Assembly: GCA_040357565.1 (NCBI GenBank)
Contig: JBDODJ010000009.1
Length of the DNA: 64,000 nt
Source: Cercozoa sp. M6MM
Lineage: Eukaryota > Endomyxa: Ascetosporea
Reading direction: 5' to 3' (one strand)
Shown: in pieces, positions 55,871-64,000 of the stretch
Position numbering within the stretch: the first letter of the stretch is position 1
How the letters are laid out: every line of letters begins with the position of its first letter
Notes under the pieces: model-generated
The model's database searches: none
Seen by the model: the letters and a program-made list of their open reading frames with translations, nothing else
Told to the model about the DNA's origin: nothing
Made by a program: the position numbers and the translations under genes

Positions 55871-56260
55871 TTAGTTGGCAAGCAACTGCGGCAGCTGGTT
55901 TTGTGACTCGTCGAGCAGCGTTTGGCACTTTTGCACGCTGCAGACAACACAAGTCGTTTGCACAGGTCCAACAAAGAAATGAAAGCAGTACGTTTGGCGA
56001 AGCGCCGTCAGTCGCTCGGCCAAGACGTCCCACGACTCGGCTGTGAACTGCCTCTGGAAGGACTTACTGCACATAAGGAACCAGGCAGTAAGAGGCAGAG
56101 ACAGGACCAGAAAACACTGGATTGAACTGAGAAGGCAGCGTGGGTACACAAACTCGACAGTCTTGTTGAGCTCATCGATGCGCGCCTCGAACAACTCGCA
56201 CTCGCAGGCCTCCACAACGACCTCCTGTGCACCATTAAAGAAGTTATATTCCAAATAAGC

Positions 56261-56332
<72 letters not shown>

Positions 56333-56448
56333 TGTGTGTGTGTGTGTGNNNNNNNNNNNNNNNNNNNNNNNNNNNNNNNNNNNNNNNNNNNNNNNNNNNN
56401 NNNNNNNNNNNNNNNNNNNNNNNNNNNNNNNNNNNNNNNNNNNNNNNN

Positions 56449-56498
<50 letters not shown>

Positions 56499-58237
56499 CT
56501 CAAGAGCGAGCTCGTCGTCCAACTGGAGGCGCTCCTGCACATATACAATATGTGTACACAGATGGATATGGATATAGATACAGTGCAACATGCTGCAAAA
56601 TACCATGAGCTCCTGGAAGGACGTCGTGCGTGTCGCCGAGGCCGCATCCAGAAGCACGAACATACGCGCCTGAAGCTGCAGTCGCTCCTTGCACAGACCC
56701 TGTGTCGACAAGGATACAGTTAACTACCCCCCCCCCCAGAGTAAATGACAGGTGGCGCTACCAAAGTCTCGGCGTGCTTCTCGACGAGTGCAGACAGCTC
56801 GCTCATGTCGGCCGTGGCCAGAGCCTTTGGACAAGTCACATATGCCCGCATGCACATGAGTGTGTTTACATGTACACTAGCCTACCTGCACAAGTGCGAG
56901 AGCAGGCGAGCTGAGGGCCTGCACAGCCGGCAGCTGCAGCACGTCGTCCACGCGGCACAGGGCACCTGCAAACACCTCATGTACGAGTGGGAGAGGGTAG
57001 GTAGCAAGGCAAACTACCCTGATGCAGAATGTTAAGCAGCAGGTCAGACGCGGCGTCCTGCGCATCCGCGCGGACAGCCTGCACGCGGCGGATGGCCATG
57101 ACGTCGGCCAGCTTGTTCTGCGCGCGGAGCACCTGCACGGCCTTGTCGTACACGACGTCGGCCTTCTTGCCCGAGAGACCGAGGTCAGCCACCCTATGTA
57201 GACACCGCTTAGGGGAATACCAAGGACACAACACAATGATAGATGAGCGTACCACTGCTGCACACGAGCGGGGTCCACCGTTACACGCTTCGTCTGTGTT
57301 AGACCCAACATCCACACATGCACAAACAGGAGGAGGCGGCTTAGGTAGCCAGTATGTAGGCTCACCTGCTCCGACGCGAGTGCAAAGTCGAGGATCTGCA
57401 CCAGCACCGACTGACGTGCCGGCGATTTCTGTTAGAGTGAAAAGTAAATTAATGAGAGAAGAGAGGGGGCAAAGGAGGGCGACAAAGCGCTACCTGGCCG
57501 AGCAGGTTGAACACGTCCGTGAGTTGCTCAAGCTTGACCACTGCGTGCCTGGACAAGATGGAATGTCAGGGACAAGATGGAATGTCAGGGACAAGATGAA
57601 AAGAGTGGAGGCAAAGCGAGGTAATAGTATGGAGATAAAAGTATAAAGAGAAAGGGATCTAAAGGAAAACGCACTTGGTGGGATCAGCAGCCAGCGCGGC
57701 GGCAAGCTGCTCCACGAGCGACGTCGCCTTGCCGGCCGAGGCCGACTTCTGTCCACACACCGCATCGATAGACATACAAACACGATGCTTACAGACAGAC
57801 ACTTGGGCGAGGGAAGCACCTGCACAAGGGCGAGTGCGACAGCGCAAACTGCGCGCAGAGTCGACGCGTTCACCGCCTCGCTCTCCAGGAGCGCCGGCAG
57901 CTGTCGTACGCACTCCGACACTACATGCCCAGACATATACTCTGCACTCTGTGTGTCTACCCTCACTCTCACTGCGTCAAGAGTTCCCGCGAGTACCGAG
58001 CTCGGCGTACTTCTTGGTAGAAGCAAGCTTTTGGAGCTTTTGCTTCTCCTAAAACACACAAAAATACAACACGTCTCTCACACGGCCGCAGCAAATGAAG
58101 TGTACTGCGGGGATGACGCCACCGACGAGGGCGGCCAGTTCAGCTACTCAAACCAACACAAATGAAACACTTTCAGGGGACAATGGGAGAGTACCAGCGG
58201 GATCTTCCTCTGCCACGTGGACGTAGACAAGACTCAT
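55871..58237 (-). CDS. EIF3M: Translation initiation factor eIF3 subunit M (PCI domain)
   Basis: PCI-domain subunit of eIF3, part of the ribosome-bound initiation scaffold. The start at 58237 gives MSLVYVHVAEEDPA spliced to VAELAALVGGVIPA, collinear with the MSVPAFIDISEEDQAAELRA opening of animal eIF3m. Then follow EKQKLQKLASTKKYAELG, KLEQLTDVFNLLG, SPARQSVLVQILDFALASEQ, WVADLGLSGKKADVVYDKAV, DVMAIRRVQAVRADAQDAAS, CRVDDVLQLPAVQAL, EVVVEACECELFEARIDELN and the winged-helix end QRQFTAESWDVLAERLTALR, stop at 55871. About ten introns are present, one with a (TG)n array and 100-N gap. Confidence 0.93.
56263..56494. repeat. (TG)n microsatellite with 100-N gap, eIF3m intron
   Basis: TG on the + strand, thus (CA)n in the sense strand. 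N at 56349-56448. Confidence 0.95.
57551..57598. repeat. 18-nt tandem repeat in eIF3m intron
   Basis: GGACAAGATGGAATGTCA occurs about 2.5 times in a row next to the exon VVKLEQLTDVFNLLG. Confidence 0.85.
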
Positions 58238-59730
58238 TCGTCAAAATGTTTTCTCCAACGGAAAATGAAAACAAAAAGAGCTGCTCCCAGGTCAGGCTCG
58301 ATTGGTGTGCTAAACGGCGCGGACCAAAACTGCGCTTACACAGTGCCGATGCTGCTGCGTGGGACGCGCGACTCTTGGGAGGAGCGTTGATTCGCCTTAA
58401 AAAATTTAAGAAACTAAGAAGGCGACGTCTCATTGTTTTGCCGATCGCCCTTATACGGTACAGTAGTGCGTGACTGTGTGTAGATTCAGTTATGCGACAG
58501 AGTTAGTTATTGGCGGCATATCTAGTCGAGCACGCACGACAATCCGTTTTGTTTTGTTGTTCGTGTTTGACAAAAAACCTTACACCGACGGTTGCTTACG
58601 TTGTTGATCGGCTCGTACCTGCACAAATATTTTTAAATTGGTCAGAACCAGCGCCCTGCGCAAAAGATAAGGCACAGGATCCAGGTGCTTGTTATCTGGT
58701 GCATGACGAAGTGTCGGTGGAGTCAATATTACTGTGTCGATAAAATACAAGGACGATTTCAACGCTTATGGCAGCTCGATATCACGTAAATGCAGTGGCC
58801 AGAGTGGGGCAAGCCACGCGTGCGACTTTCGTGAAGAAATCGACATGCCGGTGGTCCCCAACTGGCGCACTTAGGTTCTTACACAACAGCAAGATTGCCT
58901 GCGACCAAGGGATGCGGAAACAACTAAGCAGAAGCACCGCAAGACAGGACACTTCACGCAGCGGCTGCAACAGTCCTTGTAGCTACCTTTCCCTCAGCCA
59001 TCCCCTTTCGTACAGCGGCCTCTTTGATCTACACCATCTTCAATCGAATCCTCAAGCGACTTGAACTGCAGAGCAAGAAGTTTTCGATTAGCTGCGACCG
59101 CCTTGGCGACCTTGTCTGACCTGTCGCTGCCATGACCAGAGCCACCCGTCGGAAATCGTGTTCGTCAAGGAATGCCTTCGAGCGTAGATCCTTAAGTTAC
59201 AATCACAAGCACATTTCCTTCAGAACTTTACTCGGACAAGATCGGGGGTCGGAATCAAACGATGCAGCCTTTCGAGGCTAAGGTTCATCGTCGGCGTTTA
59301 ATCGATACACCTACGTGCTCTACCCGCTAGACTTGTCGGTGCTTGAAATCGTTACCTCTATCAGGGGTTTTCCTTGTATCACTACAGCAATGAGTCACGA
59401 CCCGTCACAACCAGAGACCACGCGGTGCCCAGGAAATGTCCCCATGGTCTTTCACGTTCCATCACAGTGCGTCGTCTGTAAAATAGATCCTGCGTCGCCG
59501 GGCTGTGGCATACCGTCTGTTATTTGTACACTGTACTCCTTTGCAATAGCAGGCGGGTAGAGCACGCAGCTCGCTAAAACCCTTGGCTCAAAAAGTTCAA
59601 AGCACACCCCACAAAATCCACACTTTTAAGGTCGCGCTTGCGACAGCTTTGCCTTTTTGTGTGTTCCCGTGTGTGTGCTGTGCGTGTACTACTGTCACTG
59701 GTCGACTAGAGCGGGCAAAACGCACAAACT
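58238..59730. other. 1.5-kb divergent intergenic region (eIF3m / U1-70K)
   Basis: Both promoters should lie here. Open frames at 58510-58743 and 59315-59560 show no family features. A structured element at 59235-59337 and a nearby inverted copy of its 14-mer are listed separately. Nothing else is recognised. Confidence 0.4.
59235..59337 (-). ncRNA. tRNA-like structured element or relic
   Basis: On the minus strand the ends pair (GACAAG at 59337-59332 with CTTGTC at 59240-59235). Next to the 5' end TCTA/TAGA closes a D-arm-like loop within TAGCGGGTAGAGCAC. An inner hairpin pairs AGCCT with AGGCT (59266-59279), enclosed by a 6-bp ACGATG/CATCGT stem. A GTTTGATTCC stretch recalls a B box. The T stem and a clear anticodon arm do not form, so this is not called a functional tRNA. 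Confidence 0.25.
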
Positions 59731-61341
59731 ATGAGTCACTTCTTGGCACCCTCGCTGCTGAGTCTGTTCGCGCCGCGGCCGCCACTGCCGCATTTGCCTT
59801 ACCGTAAGGGAACGGAACAAGAGTCTTTCCGGGGCGTAGCTGGCGTAAGTTTGTTTGTTTTCTGTGACCCAGGAAAATTTTTATTTTGGGTTTTTGTAGC
59901 GCATGGCCAAATTCGCAAAGCAGCCGAAATCTGAGGAACAAGAGAAGACCGATGAGGTCATCAAACTGCGTGATCCTAAGGCTGGTGCACTTTCTTTAGT
60001 CTATTTCCCCGTATCGCTGACCGCCGTTGCGTGCAGAAAAGAAAGCCGCCGCTGAAGCCAAGGTCAAGGCGCATGGTAGGCTTGTCCACTCTCGTTTTGC
60101 GTTTATCAATCGATTGATTGACCGATTGAATGACTGTGATTGATTTTATCTTGTCTTTCTGCAGCGGAAGAACTCGAGAAGAAGCTTGCCGAGTGGAAGC
60201 CGAGCGAGATGCCTGCCGGTATTAGAGAGTCTGAGTGCACAGTGACAACAAGACGCGCTCACCATTTTTGTTTGTGTACAGACATTGTGACAAAGAACCC
60301 GCTGAAGACCCTTTTTGTGGGTCGCCTTAACTACAGGTATATGCTATCACATACGCACGGACACTTGTGTCAGGATATATTATATCTGTATATGATTTCA
60401 CCCATGTGCAGCATTGAAGAACGCGATCTCCGCGATTTCTTTGCTTCATACGGTGACGTTCGTTCCGTTCGGTACTGCCGCACGCATCTTTTGCACAAAC
60501 AGAGTGCCTGGGTTTGTGTATTGGTGTATCTGATGAACAGTCTGGTCCGTGACCCGGCGACAGGCAAGTCGCGTGGCTACGGCTTTGTCGAGTTCGAGCG
60601 CACGTCAGCGTTCGAGAAGGCTCTGGACCGCGCCGATGGCACCGAGATCCTCGGTACACCAGCTTTATCTCTCCTTGTCGCTTCTCTATACCTGCCGTAC
60701 CCTATATTTATACCTAGGTCGCCACATCGTGGTCGATGTCGAACGTGGTCGTACTGTGCCTGACTGGAAGCCGGTACTCCTCCCTCTGTCTGTCTGGGTG
60801 CTCAAAGGTTTCCGTGGTTATACGTGTGGGTTGTCACAGAGACGTCTGGGAGGCGGTCTCGGACTCTCGCGTCTGGGCGGCAAGGACGACAACATCGTCA
60901 TGATCGGCCGCTTCGACGTCGACAAGGCGCGTCGCATGCTGGCGCGTCGTAACCTGCGTCGCGGTGGCGACTCGATCTTTGGTAGGCCAGTCACGCCCAT
61001 GCACATAATCACTCAACGTCAATCCATATTATCTGGGTATCACTATGCCTATGGTGGTGCCCGTAGGCAAGAGCACCAAGTTGAAGCAGGTACTCGAAAC
61101 GATTGAGCCACCACGCAGCTCGCGTCACTCGCGCAGGTACTCTTTGTGTTGTTGTTGTTGTTGTTGTGTGTTACACGTGTGATGTATCTGCAGGGATCGC
61201 AGTCGCGACAGGCGTCGTCGCCGGTATACTTACATAACGCCTTTGTTTTGGTTGTTGGCATAGTTTTTATGTGAGCACAGGAGTCGCTCGCGCGACCGTC
61301 GTCGTCGCAGTCGCTCGCGTGATCGCAGAAGACGCTACTAG
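59731..61341 (+). CDS. SNRNP70: U1 snRNP 70 kDa protein
   Basis: Core U1 snRNP protein that binds stem-loop I of U1 snRNA and helps 5' splice site recognition. The start at 59731 reads [20 protein letters not shown] and HLPYRKG, collinear with the [20 protein letters not shown] opening of animal U1-70K. A charged helix follows ([13 protein letters not shown]). The RRM has RNP2 [28 protein letters not shown], and RNP1 RGYGFVEF, then [19 protein letters not shown] and [14 protein letters not shown], the conserved family signature. The C-terminus is short and Arg/Ser/Asp-rich ([16 protein letters not shown]), stop at 61341. At about 270 residues it lacks the long RS/acidic tail of animal forms. 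Confidence 0.94.
61147..61168. repeat. (TTG)n trinucleotide repeat, U1-70K intron
   Basis: Six to seven TTG units between the exons coding SSRHSR and the [10 protein letters not shown] stretch. Confidence 0.85.
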
Positions 61342-61864
61342 AAGACGCAAGGCACTGGGGTGCATCTCCGTTAGAACAAGGTTGCGTTGCAATCGAATGC
61401 TGCTGCAAACTACAATCGGAACTTACCGAACGTAAGTCCGCATGAACCCTGGGATCGATCATAGCTTCCAAACGTACGGTACACTGAACTCGAATTTACC
61501 CGCACGGCATGTGCACTCTGTGCTCGCGCATAGCTGCGCATGTGGCCTAGTTCGGTTTAGCCATCACTTTACCATACCCACTTATCAACAAACCCGGGCT
61601 CGATGCAGGAACCTGCGCAGTCTGTTGTTGATTGGCCGGCGACTGAAATGCTACGTTAAACTGGATTTTACAGCTACTACTGTACAGGACTTGCCTTCGA
61701 CAGATCTAGACTGCAGAGTGATACAGGTCTGCGACACGCCACTCCGACGGAGTGGCGGCATCTTTTTGAGGGTGCAACTCGAACTCGCCGTCCTTCACTC
61801 GCACTCTCTGTTTTCGTGTTTGCCACTTTTTCTACTTTAGAACCTGTCCTCATCACCATCCAAC
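61342..61864. other. Intergenic, nothing recognised
   Basis: About 520 nt between U1-70K and the Gly/Tyr-rich protein gene. It should hold the promoter of the latter; the last 60 nt are pyrimidine-rich. No gene or repeat is seen. Confidence 0.4.
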
Positions 61865-62237
61865 ATGAAGCTTGCAACTCTGTGTCTCGTGTCGGCCGTC
61901 GCTGGTGTGTTTTTTTACTCCAGTCAGTTGCGAGGACACCTTGCCGGTTTAGCAAGTGGCATCTGTTTGTTACTGTGCTTGCAGCCTCGGCAATGCCACA
62001 GCAGCCTCAAGAGGTCGCTCCTGAGGTCCAGGAGCGCCAGATGGTCCAGCGTGGCGGTACAGTAGCGATCTCGCCCTTGCTCTTGTCCTAGCCTGTGTGC
62101 TTGTGCTTGTGCTTGTTCATTCCCGTGTGCTCTGCACTACTGCACAGGTTGCCACGGCGGTCAGTGCGGTGGCTACGGTGGCTACGGTGGCTGGGGTGGC
62201 TGGGGTATTTTCGTTTCGATACCTCAACTGCAGGCAG

Positions 62238-62286
<49 letters not shown>

Positions 62287-62709
62287 GCACGCACACACAC
62301 ACACACACACACACACATGCTGTAGGTTACGGCACGGTGGCTTACCCGGCCTGGGGTTACGGTGGCTGGGATAACTGCGGCTACAGTGGCTGGGGCGGCA
62401 ACTGCGGCTATGGCGGCTACGGTGGCTGGGACAACTGCGGCTACGGCGGCTGGGGCGGCTACTGCGCGCCCACTGTGACCTACACGGTGGCTCGTCCGTG
62501 GGGTGGCTGGGGTGCGCTCTTTTTCATTAGTACTCAGCTCAGAGTAAATTAATGTGTGTGCGTGCTGTACATGTGTTGTGTTGTGTTGTCCCTCCGGCAG
62601 GCTGGGGAGGCCGATGGGGCTACGGCGGCAACTGCGCCGGCGGCAACTGCTCCTCATCGGATGGTTGCGGCAGCTCGTCTGACTGCGGTGGTGGATACGG
62701 TGGCTACGG
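61865..62709 (+). CDS. Secreted Gly/Tyr/Trp/Cys-rich repeat protein, 3' end lost in gap
   Basis: No named family. ATG 61865 opens a signal peptide, MKLATLCLVSAVA, spliced to ASAMPQQPQEVAPEV. After the signal a short Gln/Glu/Pro propeptide-like stretch (ERQMVQRGG) leads to CHGGQCGGYGGYGGWGGW. Then come irregular units of the type GYGGWDNCGYGGWGG with about one Cys per 10-12 residues, APTVTYTVARPWGG, and a Ser/Cys part (GGNCSSSDGCGSSSDCGG). Introns have matching phase 1, so exons of the repeat could expand without frame loss. The reading stops at the N gap from 62710. The composition fits an extracellular coat or wall protein (inference). Confidence 0.75.
62237..62315. repeat. (CA)n microsatellite, Gly/Tyr-rich gene intron
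   Basis: CA array with GCACGCACG variants in the middle, sense strand, before the TGTAG acceptor at about 62325. Confidence 0.9.
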
Positions 62710-62886
62710 NNNNNNNNNNNNNNNNNNNNNNNNNNNNNNNNNNNNNNNNNNNNNNNNNNNNNNNNNNNNNNNNNNNNNNNNNNNNNNNNNNNNNNNNNNN
62801 NNNNNNNNNCCCCCCCCCCCGCCCCCCCCCCCCCCCCCCCCCCCCCCCCGCCCCACGCGGCCCCCCGTGCGGGGGGGGGGGGGGCA
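62710..62886. other. Assembly gap and flanking homopolymer sequence
   Basis: 100 N (62710-62809) followed by long C runs (62810-62850) and a G run (62870-62884). The C- and G-runs next to the gap look like low-quality or mis-joined sequence, so coding claims across it are not safe. Confidence 0.8.
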
Positions 62887-64000
62887 CTACCAGACAGACA
62901 TCCTAAGACGCGTTCGGCAACTACAGTGGCGCCGAGCAGGTCAGCGAAGTTGATCCAGGACTGCTTGGTGCCATCCAAGACCACCTCGCTCAAGACATGC
63001 GTCGCGCACGCATAGAATTCGCCCTGTACAGACACCTGTGTATCCAAGCAAAATGGAGCTTGACACTAGGAGAGACTCACCTGCTCATTGCGACCGATAC
63101 AGTCCAGGGTGAGAGCGCCGAGAGCTGGTGCGGGAAAGCCGAGGTCGGTCTGCCAGGACAGTGTCGGCAGATACGCCGTGCCATAAGGCAGTGCCGTCGA
63201 TCGGTGCAGGTCGTGCGATTTGTTGTCCCAGTGGTGTCGCACTACAAATTCTATCGCTCGCCAGTCCACTCGACTCAGCACGCCTTCCTCAATCACGTGC
63301 GATGCCGATTGACTCATGAACAGCTAGGACATCAGGGAGGGAAACATACAAGTAGGATAAATATCAGGGGTGGTGGGGGAGGATATGACATACCACAGGC
63401 GTGGCTGACACTGGGCGAGAAGTTGTAACACTCACGGTCTCCGGCAGCGTCAAGGACACGAGCAGTTGCAGCGCACTCGACTCGCCCAAAGTACTCAACG
63501 TTCGCGCCTCATTCACTAGTGGTTCCATCCAGTTCGATATCTCTTTCATACCTTTCCCTCCCCCAAAAGAAAGTGTACTCGGCAGATAGACGTCGGAGAT
63601 GCGATCGACAAAGTCGTGTGCGAGGCGAGTCAGTGCATCAGCAGGTGTCGTGTCGTTCTGTCGCGGCACAAGCTGCAACTCTCGCACGGCACGCTCGCGT
63701 ACCTCTCGTACACTCAACGAAGAGGCATCGTGCGATGCAATGGCCGATAGAGCAGCCCGGAAAGGCCACGCACGCACTGTGCCAAGGTGCAGGAGCGGTG
63801 TCGCTGCGTCCCAGAAGTCAACCGCGCTATTCGAGGAGTGTGTGAAGACGAACGAGTCCGCTGGTCGAGTTGTCAGTCCTGTCACACTGACGGGATTGCC
63901 GTCGTTGTGTACAACGACCGAACCAGCAACAGCGTGGTCGTGAAGCAGGGCTCGGTTCGTTTGCAGGTGCGGTAGTACTCGCGACATGTCCAAGAACTTG
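62887..64000 (-). CDS. Incomplete unknown gene at the window edge
   Basis: Not recognised. Reading from the right edge (minus strand, no start in window): FLDMSRVLPHLQTNRALLHD, VVVHNDGNPVSVTGL, DSFVFTHSSNSAVDFWDAAT, LGTVRAWPFRAALSAIASHD, VREVRERAVRELQLVP and DALTRLAHDFVDRISDVYLP. After an intron, EISNWMEPLVNEARTLSTLG and SALQLLVSLTLPETV. Then SQSASHVIEEGVLSRVDWRA, SWQTDLGFPAPALGALTLDC, and FYACATHVLSEVVLDGTKQS with WINFADLLGATVVAERVLGC. The DSFVFTHSSNSAVDFWD part resembles a WD-repeat strand; the rest is helical. Both ends are missing, the 3' end because of the gap region. Confidence 0.6.

Noticed and set aside
58510-58743. 77-residue plus-strand frame in the eIF3m/U1-70K intergenic region
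   Set aside because: No homology features, no splice context and composition like non-coding DNA.
59235-59337. Calling a functional tRNA gene
   Set aside because: The ends and a D-arm pair, but a proper anticodon arm and T stem do not form; kept only as a tRNA-like element.
62097-62325. Frame reading through the CA array of the Gly/Tyr-rich gene
   Set aside because: The flanking exons join in phase 1 when the CA array is removed as an intron, and the read-through frame breaks the GYGGW pattern.

Overview
The window is nuclear DNA of an intron-dense, gene-dense eukaryote, probably unicellular. Nearly every gene is broken by short GT-AG introns (26 to about 150 nt). Standard stop codons are used. 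The genes are eukaryotic housekeeping families: proteasome ATPase, eIF3, Elongator, U1 snRNP, complex II and p47. I cannot place the lineage from the sequence. Many introns carry (TG)n/(CA)n arrays, and most assembly gaps fall inside them. About 20 genes lie on both strands at roughly one per 3 kb, with short intergenic stretches and no operon structure.

Layout. 458-2248 (+): 26S proteasome ATPase RPT3. 2621-6958 (-): FAN1 nuclease with HIRAN, SAP, TPR-like and VRR_NUC parts. 7775-21893 (+): a giant secreted/type I membrane protein made of about 25 fibronectin-III-like domains, including a tandem duplication of an eight-domain block. 22323-24737 (-): DegT/DnrJ-type PLP aminotransferase. About 25432-29156 (+): GBP/atlastin-like large GTPase. 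29357-30651 (-): p47-like SEP/UBX protein. 31428-33345 (-): sphingosine-1-phosphate phosphatase. 33631-36313 (+): LPCAT-like acyltransferase. 36830-38332 (-): succinate dehydrogenase iron-sulfur subunit. 39562-41576 (-): RRM/RG-rich RNA-binding protein. 41921-42486 (+): small unknown gene. 44051-46643 (+): Myb factor with Gln/His tracts. 47228-51498 (+): Elongator subunit ELP2. 51633-52942 (-): divergent ARF-like GTPase. 52956-53566 (-): small unknown helical protein. 53751-55494 (+): SET-domain methyltransferase. 55871-58237 (-): eIF3m. 59731-61341 (+): U1-70K. 61865 to the gap at 62710 (+): secreted Gly/Tyr/Trp-rich protein. 62880-64000 (-): incomplete unknown gene.

The neighbours do not form one pathway. 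Two adjacent divergent genes both concern membrane lipids (sphingosine-1-phosphate phosphatase and lysophospholipid acyltransferase); they share a roughly 285-nt upstream region, so co-regulation is possible but unproven. The observations I would follow first are: (1) an insert in FAN1 with a PCNA-box-like motif followed closely by a SUMO-interacting-like motif, and a second SIM-like motif further on; (2) the eight-domain duplication in the giant receptor-like protein, with one about 560-nt stretch kept nearly identical including introns, which suggests gene conversion; (3) RPT3 with one extra residue after its C-terminal HbYX motif; (4) an ARF-like GTPase lacking the catalytic Gln and the NKxD motif; (5) an apparent preference for GTAC at 5' splice sites. 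Gene models were assembled by eye from exon homology and splice signals. The 5' ends of the GBP-like, UBX, SGPP, Myb and ARF-like genes and the 3' end of FAN1 are uncertain.
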